36,860 bases of DNA, taken from a virus. The translations under genes and the position numbers were made by a program. A model generated the notes under the pieces. That model was not told the DNA's origin. It saw only the letters and a list, made by a program, of their open reading frames with translations, and did no database searches. The DNA is taken from the IMG/VR virus record IMGVR_UViG_3300022602_001896, positions 1-36,860 of that record, one strand, 5' to 3'. Positions 27,052 through 34,082 of this stretch are shown here, piece after piece; position 1 is the first letter of the stretch, and each line of letters opens with the position of its first letter.

Positions 27052-28019
27052 TTATTTTGGCAATACCATTTATAGGCCGAATCAACAATTGTTGGTAAAT
27101 CACTATATTCTGGATACCAATTTAATTTGGTATTAGCTAATCGAGCATAGGCAACTAATTCGGCTGGGTCGCCAGGCCTTCGGTCTCCGTATTTTATGGA
27201 GTTCAATCCATATTTTTCAGTTACATAGGTAACAATCTCTTGATTGCTAGTACCTATATTTGTACCTAAATTAAAAATATGAGCACCTGGATTATTTTGA
27301 ACATAGTCTATGGCGTTTAAATGAGCAGTTGCTAGATCCCAAACATGTATATAATCTCGAATACAAGTACCATCTTCAGTTGGATAGTCAGTTCCGTTTA
27401 ATGTGAACGATGTGCCGTTGATTTTAGATTCTAAAACACGAGCAACGATATGTGTAGCGTTAGGCTCTTGTCCTAGGTCATAATTAAAAGGTTCTGCTCC
27501 TGCGGCATTAAAATATCTAAAACATACACTATTAATACCATATGCCATTGCGTAATCTTTAAGAATAGTTTCTACTATTCTTTTTGTATTACCATACGGA
27601 CTGATAGGATTTAATTTGTGATCTTCATCAATTGGAACTGTATCAGGGTCTCCATAAACTGCCGCACTACTACTAAACAATATAACAGGTTTTTTATCCA
27701 TGTCTTTAATAACATTAAGCATGGTAATAGTTTTGGCAATATTGTTATCGTAATACTCTCCTGGATCTGTCATACTAGGGCCGACTAAACTAGTGCCGGC
27801 ACAATGTACAATAACATCTGGATTAATTTTTTGTATAGCACTTAACCCTACTGGACTGGCAAAGTCATTACATGTAAAGCCATCTAGCCCTTTTGTGGTA
27901 TGCGGACGATATACCCTATCAATAATATGTACAGTATGATCATTCTGTTTGAATAGTCGTGCGACATGGCTACCTATGTAGCCACATCCACCTGTAACAA
28001 TGACTTTAAGATTATTCAT
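27048..28019 (-). CDS. galE: UDP-glucose 4-epimerase-like sugar-nucleotide epimerase
   Basis: A 323-residue extended short-chain dehydrogenase/reductase. The NAD-binding TGGCGYIGSH is at 9-18, the catalytic SSSAAVYG region is near 116-123, and YGNTK supplies Tyr142 and Lys146. Length matches GalE (about 338). It interconverts UDP-glucose and UDP-galactose or related sugars. ATG 28043 is in frame, but the start at 28019 overlaps the upstream stop as ATGAATAA and is preferred. It is separated from the glycosyltransferase gene only by an unknown gene, so a joint role in making and transferring a sugar is plausible. The exact sugar is unknown. Confidence 0.85.
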   Translation of the reverse strand: MNNLKVIVTGGCGYIGSHVARLFKQNDHTVHIIDRVYRPHTTKGLDGFTCNDFASPVGLSAIQKINPDVIVHCAGTSLVGPSMTDPGEYYDNNIAKTITMLNVIKDMDKKPVILFSSSAAVYGDPDTVPIDEDHKLNPISPYGNTKRIVETILKDYAMAYGINSVCFRYFNAAGAEPFNYDLGQEPNATHIVARVLESKINGTSFTLNGTDYPTEDGTCIRDYIHVWDLATAHLNAIDYVQNNPGAHIFNLGTNIGTSNQEIVTYVTEKYGLNSIKYGDRRPGDPAELVAYARLANTKLNWYPEYSDLPTIVDSAYKWYCQNN

Positions 28020-28995
28020 CTTTTGATAATTGTTCAAATTCAATTTTAAGTTCTTCTAATGCCGCTTCTAAATCTGCTACACGTTGTTCATCTAGATCAG
28101 TGTCTGGATTAATGGCAATCCCTTGCCACTCTTTAATTTTGATTTCATTATTTTCTGGTATATCATCATGCCATGAGATAATCCAACGTGCTCCAGTCCA
28201 TTTAGCTTGATGTGTATAACTGTTCCTGCCAGCAGTCTTAACCATGTAAATGCCTTCACGCACTGGCTTGATTTTTTTTGGAAACCAATCAGTCATTGGA
28301 TATTCTATATCATCCATATTTTTGTATACTTCCCATTTGCCAGTAGCCTTTTGTGACCCGGCGATATAGAAACCAAAATCTGAACTTTTGCCATCTGTAC
28401 TACCACCCCAGTTGTCAATGTCCACACCATCATATGATACACCATTAACAATTTCTTCACCATCGATTTCGTCTATGTGTAATGTAAGTTTGGTAATATC
28501 AAAAGGCGCTGTTAGTTCAAATTCGCCTTCAAAAAAAGTTCCTTTTTCGTTACTGCGACCCAAAAATACTACAGTACCAGCGGGTTTTTCATCTACCCAC
28601 GCTTCGACATCAAACAACAATTCTGGACTGTCATCACTACATCCATCACATTCTTCTAGAGATTTTTCAATAACAGTGTTGCCATTTTCGTCTTCAATCT
28701 GCAGTGTGCCGGCATCTTTGCTCACCCCGTTTTCGTGTGCCATGTCATCACACTCGTACCAACTGCCTGATGGGAATGGTTGCATTTCTTCTGGAATATT
28801 GTGCTCGCTGGCATATTCACTATCCCACGCATAGTCACTTAGATCAAGCCTACGGTTTTTAAAGTAGTCGTAAATCTCACGACTAACAGTACCCATAACT
28901 TTTTCACCACCATAACCCCACAAACTAATTTTATAAGTACGTGGTGTAAATTTAAGTACTTCCATTAACTGTTCTTTTTGTTCAAGAGTTGCCAT
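28012..28995 (-). CDS. Conserved acidic phage protein, function unknown
   Basis: A 327-residue strongly acidic protein I cannot assign. It contains a Cys-rich LEECDGCSDDSPEL, a beta-rich centre with FEGEFELTAPFDITKLTLHI and DNWGGSTDGKSSDFGFYIAG, and a C-terminal coiled coil (RVADLEAALEELKIEFEQL). There is no signal peptide or membrane segment. It lies one base after the glycosyltransferase gene and overlaps the galE start by eight bases, so it belongs to the same transcription unit. Similar proteins in marine T4-like phages are, to my knowledge, uncharacterised. A long opposite-strand frame (28388-28834) within it is a shadow. Confidence 0.75.
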   Translation of the reverse strand: MATLEQKEQLMEVLKFTPRTYKISLWGYGGEKVMGTVSREIYDYFKNRRLDLSDYAWDSEYASEHNIPEEMQPFPSGSWYECDDMAHENGVSKDAGTLQIEDENGNTVIEKSLEECDGCSDDSPELLFDVEAWVDEKPAGTVVFLGRSNEKGTFFEGEFELTAPFDITKLTLHIDEIDGEEIVNGVSYDGVDIDNWGGSTDGKSSDFGFYIAGSQKATGKWEVYKNMDDIEYPMTDWFPKKIKPVREGIYMVKTAGRNSYTHQAKWTGARWIISWHDDIPENNEIKIKEWQGIAINPDTDLDEQRVADLEAALEELKIEFEQLSKDE

Positions 28996-28996
28996 T

Positions 28997-30169
28997 TTAA
29001 TATTTTCCTTCGTGTGTGTGTTTACGATAGTCTGTACTCATTCGTAGCCATTGTTCGCCTTTACCTTCTATGATGTCACAAATACGATCAATAGTTCCAT
29101 CTGTCCAATCACTGATCTTGCCCATATTAGGATTAGGTTCATACAATAGTTTATCTAACTTTGCTTCCGCATCATCTAATGACCAAGGAACGTAAAGCCT
29201 AGTATGATCATTGGCAAAAGTTTCTGGAAAACTTCTATAAGCAGGATAAAGCACATTACAGCCAAGAGTGTCTGCTTCTGAGACTGTGTTAGATACCCAG
29301 TCTTGTAGCGCACAATTAAAAAGTATGCGAGTATCATTAAGAAGATTGTAGTATTCATTTTTTTCTAGATCCTCGTAAACAGTTAAAATACCACGTGCCT
29401 GTAAATCTCTGGTACGTGCCATATAACTATCATTATTACTCTTTAATTTACTACCTGAAAATACAGCAAACTCGATTGATGGATTCTTTGCTTTAACACG
29501 TTCTGCTAGATCCATGTAAAAGTCTGGTTGCTTTTCCTGATCCCAACGTGCCGCAAATCCTACACGTAGTGTGCGTTCTTTAAATGGCTTTAGTTCGCTA
29601 GCAACACGACCACGCACTTCTGCTTTGCCAAATGCCAAACCTGAGATATTGTAGATGGGCGACTCCCAGCCTGCGATTTTCATGTGCATTACCATTTCTT
29701 CGTTACTTGCTAATACACCATCAACAAATGAATCTACCATTTTTTCATAAAAACCCATCCACTTGCTCATGCCCCATACATGTACGAAATCATCCGGATC
29801 GATTGACTGAGCAAGACAGCGGACAAATATACGAGGACGCATATTAGCAGGGATTTGATTAAGAATATACGGCAAACTTTCAATGCCTGGCTGAAACATA
29901 TCTTCGAAATAGACAACATCTTCATTGGTAACTTCTCCTGCTTTCATTTTAGCAACAAGTGTCATTAACTGACTCATACCAAAGTATGTGCGACCGTGTG
30001 CGTCTAATACTTGTCCTGTAACAATGGCTTGATCATTGCTTAATGTCTCGCCTGTTACTAGTTCATAGTTGATACCTCTACGTTGAAAAACTGCTTCGTT
30101 CCAGTCTTGTAGTTGTAGAGTATAGCGAGCCTTATATGGCTCAAGACCCATATAATATAATTTACGCAT
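28997..30169 (-). CDS. Glycosyltransferase, GT-B type (GT4-like)
   Basis: A 390-residue protein with a two-domain GT-B layout. The C-terminal domain carries RVGFAARWDQEKQPDFYMDL, typical of the donor-domain opening. FAVFSGSKLKSNN and the helix region ILFNCALQDWVSNTVSEADTL correspond to the family's E-x7-E-like donor-binding segment. The N-terminus MGLEPYKARYT is of a type I recall from glycosyltransferases of T4-like marine phages. It could transfer sugar to DNA bases, as T4 enzymes do, or to surface polysaccharide. GalE nearby supports a UDP-sugar donor. The start overlaps the preceding stop as TAATG with AGGGACA upstream. Confidence 0.82.
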   Translation of the reverse strand: MRKLYYMGLEPYKARYTLQLQDWNEAVFQRRGINYELVTGETLSNDQAIVTGQVLDAHGRTYFGMSQLMTLVAKMKAGEVTNEDVVYFEDMFQPGIESLPYILNQIPANMRPRIFVRCLAQSIDPDDFVHVWGMSKWMGFYEKMVDSFVDGVLASNEEMVMHMKIAGWESPIYNISGLAFGKAEVRGRVASELKPFKERTLRVGFAARWDQEKQPDFYMDLAERVKAKNPSIEFAVFSGSKLKSNNDSYMARTRDLQARGILTVYEDLEKNEYYNLLNDTRILFNCALQDWVSNTVSEADTLGCNVLYPAYRSFPETFANDHTRLYVPWSLDDAEAKLDKLLYEPNPNMGKISDWTDGTIDRICDIIEGKGEQWLRMSTDYRKHTHEGKY

Positions 30170-30408
30170 TAGTTGTCCCTGCGATAGTTAGGATTGCGTG
30201 GTTTGTTACCTAGATATGGTTTGCGCTCATAACCAGGTTGGTTACGTTGGAAGTAACGATATTCTTGTGACTTATACAAATCAGCAGGATTGTAAGGAAG
30301 TAGATTAAACCTACAGTGATCTAACCAAGCATCAAGATCATCAAATACTTTTGTGACCTCTGGTTTCATACGTAGAGTTTTTTGAACGTAGGCTGGAATA
30401 TTTGCCAT
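30169..30408 (-). CDS. Small basic phage protein, function unknown
   Basis: A 79-residue protein. The N-terminal half is helical (VFDDLDAWLDHCRFNLLPYN), and the C-terminal half is basic, rich in Tyr, Arg, Asn and Pro (KPYLGNKPRNPNYRRDN), and probably disordered. AAAGGA precedes the ATG by nine bases. It is coupled to the glycosyltransferase through a TAATG overlap, so it may be its small partner or a nucleic-acid-binding tether. No family is recognised. Confidence 0.7.
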   Translation of the reverse strand: MANIPAYVQKTLRMKPEVTKVFDDLDAWLDHCRFNLLPYNPADLYKSQEYRYFQRNQPGYERKPYLGNKPRNPNYRRDN

Positions 30409-30422
30409 CTGATTTTTATCCT

Positions 30423-30824
30423 TTAGATATTATAATGTAATGATGAAGGGAATTTAATGAAACAGCCGTTCTCGCCGTCTTCACTAACGTCAACCCAGAT
30501 CTCGCGACCCGGATATCTTGCGACAATGGTTGCGTGAAGATCACGGCTAATCATTTCGCAGGATTTGTGGTCAAGCTCTAATGTGCCATCGTTGTAGCAC
30601 TTTTCAAGCCAACGCTTAAACTGAATAAATTCAATATCTCGGTCATCGTGGAACACTTCGATATAAACTTTAAAATGGAATATGTGACGATGCGGAGTAC
30701 CTAAAAAACTCACATCGTATTCATCACCTGTTGCTAGAGCAGGATCTGTGGCCGCCGCTGGGTAACAGTGAATGCCTTCCTTGCGGAAAGTACACCAAAT
30801 CATATTTTTTTCTTTATCAATCAT
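30423..30824 (-). CDS. QueD-like T-fold protein lacking the catalytic cysteine
   Basis: A 133-residue protein whose layout follows 6-carboxy-tetrahydropterin synthase (QueD/PTPS). Candidate zinc ligands are His19 in GIHCYP and His45/His47 in TPHRHIFHFKVYIEV, aligning with the HGH of QueD. DIEFIQFKRWLE replaces the DFxxLK strand-helix, ELDHK holds His86 at the place of the family's LDH, and Glu115 in VSEDGENG could be the base-binding Glu. The usual catalytic Cys four residues before HxH is Leu41 here, although Cys20 lies beside His19. It may therefore be a diverged QueD or an enzyme acting on a deazaguanine intermediate such as a CDG decarboxylase (the role named DpdL). It overlaps the preceding gene as ATGA, two genes after the DpdA-like enzyme. 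Confidence 0.65.
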   Translation of the reverse strand: MIDKEKNMIWCTFRKEGIHCYPAAATDPALATGDEYDVSFLGTPHRHIFHFKVYIEVFHDDRDIEFIQFKRWLEKCYNDGTLELDHKSCEMISRDLHATIVARYPGREIWVDVSEDGENGCFIKFPSSLHYNI

Positions 30825-31357
30825 AATATTTTTGATATCTCATCTTTAGAATAAGCACTCCAGGGAGTAAACTTATTACGGTCTTTTAAATCATGTAGAC
30901 TATGTGTCCACACACCGGGGTTGGTAGCATTAAAATCTCGATCATCGATTTTAAGCATAGTGTTATAGTTCCATAGTTTAATGTATGGAAGTTTAACGCT
31001 AATCTGTGGAATAAAATTATTGTACTCATTTAAACTATCATCGTGTATTGATTCAACACAACTCATAGGAATATCTAAACTACACAAATAATCTCGATCC
31101 AAAAAGAATTTAATCATGTTTCCCCAGCGTGTCCATTCTTCATAGTCATCATCTTCAGGATTAAAACTCATGTTGGCACCAAAAAAGATATGTTCAACTG
31201 TATTTTGACCATTGGTTAACATTGATACTATATCATTGACATCTTGTATACCTACAACAAACAAGGTATATTTGCCAAATGCAGGTGTGTGTTCAACTTC
31301 ATTACCATAAAAATAAGTAACGTTTGTGTGTTCACCGGATGTGTAATTTCTTTTCAT
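30821..31357 (-). CDS. Unknown protein between the DpdA-like and QueD-like genes
   Basis: A 178-residue soluble protein without recognised motifs. It has an alpha/beta look: KYTLFVVGIQDVNDIVSML and TVEHIFFGANMSF suggest alternating strands, followed by WTRWGNMIKFFLDRDYLCSL and IPQISVKLPYIKLWNY. The placement inside the putative DNA-modification group, coupled as ATGA to the QueD-like gene, suggests a role in the same pathway, but this is inference. The -10 box TATACT of its promoter ends only five bases before the ATG, so the mRNA may be leaderless. No alternative in-frame ATG exists before residue 46. Confidence 0.72.
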   Translation of the reverse strand: MKRNYTSGEHTNVTYFYGNEVEHTPAFGKYTLFVVGIQDVNDIVSMLTNGQNTVEHIFFGANMSFNPEDDDYEEWTRWGNMIKFFLDRDYLCSLDIPMSCVESIHDDSLNEYNNFIPQISVKLPYIKLWNYNTMLKIDDRDFNATNPGVWTHSLHDLKDRNKFTPWSAYSKDEISKIL

Positions 31358-31362
31358 AATTT

Positions 31363-31391
31363 AGTATATATTATTCTTTACCATCTGTCAA
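31363..31391 (-). promoter_or_regulatory. Sigma70 promoter (TTGACA, 17 bp, TATACT)
   Basis: Minus-strand TTGACA (31391-31386) lies inside the last codons of the DpdA-like gene, and TATACT (31368-31363) follows after a 17-bp spacer that contains that gene's TAA stop. The ATG of the next gene begins five bases after the -10 box, so transcription would begin at or next to the start codon. Confidence 0.8.
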
Positions 31392-32942
31392 GAATTGTTC
31401 TTCCAAAGCAACTAATTTAGAATCAGTTGGATCTGTTACATCAATTTCATTAGCGCTGGTAACTTCTTCAACTTCAAAATTATTGGCAAATGTATTATCA
31501 TTTTGACCATTTGACGTATTACGAGCACCAGCAAGACTAATTAAAAATGCTTTGGCAGTTGGATGCTCTAACATTTCCATGGCTTCGTCTAATGTTTTAG
31601 TATTGAACAGTTCTTCAACAAAGCGATCAAAATATAAAACGCTACGTGGAATAAATTCACTATACTGATCGCTATTAACATTTTTAGAATCTAATTTTTT
31701 CCAGTGTCTCCAATCTGGTTTATGTTTAGCACGTTCAATATCCATTAGTTGATTAGCACGTTGTACAGCAACAATATGTTGATACACATTATGACCCATG
31801 TATAATGCGTAACTAAAACTGTCCCAACTAGTTTTGCCTTCTTTGCCAATTTTGTTTAGCATACCAGGAGCATACCAGCAAACATCTCCCATTGTTAATC
31901 TGCGACCAAATTCACTTTCGAAAGGGAATGGTATATCCGACCTTGAAAGTGCTTTGTTGTCTGGGGCCTTTTCCATAACAATGCTGAACTTTTTGGAGGT
32001 ATGACTTGGGTTTGTGTAAGAGAGTCCGTGAGCGGTTGCGACAAACGGTGAGGCGCAGTCAAAAGATATGGTAATTTCTTCATTGATATGTTTCCTTAGT
32101 TGTCGTTGAATTGAAGTTAGATAACATGCCCAATCTAATTGGGCTGTACCCAAAAAGTGTATCCAACTCTTTTCTCTGATTAGGCCTTCTTCGCGCATAA
32201 TCATTAAACGCTTAAGAGTAATATCCATCTTACTCATATTAACACCACCAAAGGCCCAGCCTTCGAATGCTTGATCACCATGTATTTTTGTGTCATTGAA
32301 TTCTTTAACACCCTCGTACCATTCTTGCGCACTGATCCAGTCACTACCTTGAAGTACGTTTAACCATTTGGTTTTACCCATTCTATTTTTTAGAAAATAT
32401 TCATTGTTGTATCTTGTTTTTTCTAAACATTCTTCTGGCGTCTTTAGTCCTGTTCTTGGACTATTGATTTTACTACAGGCCCAAGTAGGAACGTCTAACG
32501 TCATGGACCAATCGGCAGTTAATTCTAACCAGGCAATAATATCATCGCGTACTTTGTTTGCGGCTTTACCTTCAAAATCTAACCAATCAAACTTAAGAAT
32601 ACCTTTACCAATTTGGTATCCTCCTGAATCGCCAAGAATCATTGTGTTGGAATGATCACGATCATGAATCATAGATTCTTGTACAAGACTTTTTTGTATA
32701 TCTAACTGTGCGTGACCTGCTGAATACAAGGCATGACTATAATAAAAATAACCTTGTTCTGGATTGAGAAAGTTCATACCTTCTATACCACGATCAAATC
32801 CCTTGGGAATACGATCCTTTGGAACAAATTCTTCTTGTCTTTGTTTGGCGATATATGTACTGTAAAAACTACTGATTGCTGGCAAATAAACAGCATAGTC
32901 TTTTTGTAATAATGATAGATTAACTGGTGGTCTTTTGGTCAT
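31371..32942 (-). CDS. dpdA: DpdA-like DNA guanine transglycosylase (TGT superfamily)
   Basis: A 523-residue protein with the tRNA-guanine transglycosylase barrel motifs in order. ILGDSGGYQ has Asp105, equivalent to the base-binding/acid Asp of bacterial TGT. TLDVPTW has Asp150, NVLQGS has Gln198, and WAFGGV has Gly232/233. SFDCASP has Asp295, equivalent to the nucleophile in the bacterial FDCVLPTR motif. The protein is longer than bacterial TGT (about 375) and lacks an obvious CxCxxC zinc site. DpdA enzymes exchange guanine in DNA for 7-deazaguanines and are encoded by phages to evade restriction. QueE and a QueD-like gene in this window supply context. The last ~60 residues are acidic and probably disordered. 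It overlaps the preceding gene by 23 bases. A tRNA substrate is less likely but not excluded. Confidence 0.83.
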   Translation of the reverse strand: MTKRPPVNLSLLQKDYAVYLPAISSFYSTYIAKQRQEEFVPKDRIPKGFDRGIEGMNFLNPEQGYFYYSHALYSAGHAQLDIQKSLVQESMIHDRDHSNTMILGDSGGYQIGKGILKFDWLDFEGKAANKVRDDIIAWLELTADWSMTLDVPTWACSKINSPRTGLKTPEECLEKTRYNNEYFLKNRMGKTKWLNVLQGSDWISAQEWYEGVKEFNDTKIHGDQAFEGWAFGGVNMSKMDITLKRLMIMREEGLIREKSWIHFLGTAQLDWACYLTSIQRQLRKHINEEITISFDCASPFVATAHGLSYTNPSHTSKKFSIVMEKAPDNKALSRSDIPFPFESEFGRRLTMGDVCWYAPGMLNKIGKEGKTSWDSFSYALYMGHNVYQHIVAVQRANQLMDIERAKHKPDWRHWKKLDSKNVNSDQYSEFIPRSVLYFDRFVEELFNTKTLDEAMEMLEHPTAKAFLISLAGARNTSNGQNDNTFANNFEVEEVTSANEIDVTDPTDSKLVALEEQFLTDGKE

Positions 32943-33294
32943 GTTCTTTACTTAATATAATTGTAGTATCTAATTGTATCTTTGCCTTCTTTAAATTATC
33001 TAAGGCAATATTAATAGCAGGGTGCTCTTTTGCCAATTTTTCAAGTTCAGCTTCTTCATTCATTTTATTATTGGCCCATGTAATAGCTCGAACGGCGTCA
33101 GTATTTAGGCCTACGGTGGCAACACTGGAAGATATTACCATCCAGGAAGATCCGTCGTAGACTTCAAGGCTTTGTGTGTTACCATTCCATCGAGTTATAC
33201 CAGCACTGGGAGTATTCATGTTAATGTAGGGGGTATAACCACCCCCGCCCGCTACCTGTACAAAAGGCCCGCTACTGATAATGTCTTTTATCAT
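32920..33294 (-). CDS. Small phage protein with fibre-like motif
   Basis: A 124-residue protein. The N-terminal half has a Gly-rich stretch (VQVAGGGGYTPYI), then ITRWNGNTQSLEVYDGSSWM, similar to the LKIYDGxxW-type motif of the fibre genes at 8513-13458. The C-terminal half is helical and charged (NNKMNEEAELEKLAKEHPAI). Its location is odd: it overlaps the sliding clamp gene as ATGA and runs 23 bases into the DpdA-like gene, within the replication block. It may be a virion protein in an early neighbourhood, or an adaptor. Function is unknown. Confidence 0.7.
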   Translation of the reverse strand: MIKDIISSGPFVQVAGGGGYTPYINMNTPSAGITRWNGNTQSLEVYDGSSWMVISSSVATVGLNTDAVRAITWANNKMNEEAELEKLAKEHPAINIALDNLKKAKIQLDTTIILSKEHDQKTTS

Positions 33295-34028
33295 GCTTGT
33301 GCTGGAAGGATATACTTGTAAACTGCTAGACCGCTGTCTAACGTAATTTGTAATGCGCCACTGTCGTTGCTAAAACTCATTGTTGTGTTGTTAACATCTG
33401 CGGCCTTAAGAATACTCAACACCGGTGCCCATGGCCATGTCCAGCCTTTTGTTAACTTGCCTGTAACGCCTGTGGCAAACGCAAATTCACCACCGTGTGT
33501 ACTGGCATCGCCAAATGTAAACTTCAATGTGTCACCATCTGTCTTGGCCAAGAATGTTGTATGCTCTGTATTAGCACCTGCTTGGAATTGGAAACGTTGA
33601 ATAGCGTTTAGTGAAGGAGTAACTTCAACATCCCATTTGGCACCACGGAACTTAACTGTTTTAAGTTTCTCATTAATGATATCTTGACTCATAAAACGAT
33701 AATCGTTTTTAAAATCACCATCTTTATTTTCAAAGTGTAATCCTACCGGAATATCTTCGCCATTGCGTGATCCGGCAACAACTTCGATTTTTGCGTTGTC
33801 TTGATATTCTTTACCATCTAACAGATAGCGTAGTTTTTCAAGTTGTGGCATACCAAAGGTTCCTACCATCTCTGGATAAGGAGTTGTGGTTTCTGCGTAC
33901 ATAATAACACTACGGTCTTCGGCCATACTGTCGATTAATGTTTTGTCTTCTGTGCCTGTTACCTTAACAATGTTTAAGAAGCCTAGTTTATTTGTGTGCG
34001 AGACGATGTCTTGAAGAATATCTTTCAT
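33291..34028 (-). CDS. DNA polymerase sliding clamp (gp45-like)
   Basis: A 245-residue protein, close to T4 gp45 (228). The sequence is strand-rich with alternating hydrophobics and two similar halves as expected of a clamp subunit. The C-terminal part contains WPWAPVLSILKAADVNNTTM and ALQITLDSGLAVYKYILPAQ, a tail I associate with clamps of marine T4-like phages. The adjacent DNA polymerase ends in a clamp-binding-like peptide (SSLFDFE), which supports the assignment. No enzyme motif is present. AAGGAAATTATTATG gives a good ribosome binding site, and a promoter with a weak -10 box precedes it. In T4 the clamp is also the activator of late transcription, relevant to the NATAAATA motifs here. 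Confidence 0.8.
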   Translation of the reverse strand: MKDILQDIVSHTNKLGFLNIVKVTGTEDKTLIDSMAEDRSVIMYAETTTPYPEMVGTFGMPQLEKLRYLLDGKEYQDNAKIEVVAGSRNGEDIPVGLHFENKDGDFKNDYRFMSQDIINEKLKTVKFRGAKWDVEVTPSLNAIQRFQFQAGANTEHTTFLAKTDGDTLKFTFGDASTHGGEFAFATGVTGKLTKGWTWPWAPVLSILKAADVNNTTMSFSNDSGALQITLDSGLAVYKYILPAQA

Positions 34029-34046
34029 AATAATTTCCTTTTGTTT

Positions 34047-34075
34047 AGTTTATTTAGATTTGTGAGAGAAGTCAA
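34047..34075 (-). promoter_or_regulatory. Possible sigma70 promoter (TTGACT, 17 bp, TAAACT)
   Basis: TTGACT (34075-34070) and TAAACT (34052-34047) on the minus strand have the same 17-bp spacing as the other promoters here, but the -10 box is weaker. It lies between the polymerase stop and the clamp ATG. An alternative reading is a late-like CTAAATAA within the spacer. Confidence 0.55.
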
Positions 34076-34082
34076 TAGCAAT

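Noticed and set aside
25049-28043. Possibility that the subtilase and galE mark a bacterial chromosome segment or prophage border
   Set aside because: Coding density, strand and promoter style continue unchanged on both sides, and no integrase, tRNA or attachment repeat is visible.
28388-28834. Plus-strand 148-residue frame
   Set aside because: It is Ser/Pro-rich and lies wholly antisense to the acidic 327-residue gene, whose neighbours are coupled to it at both ends.
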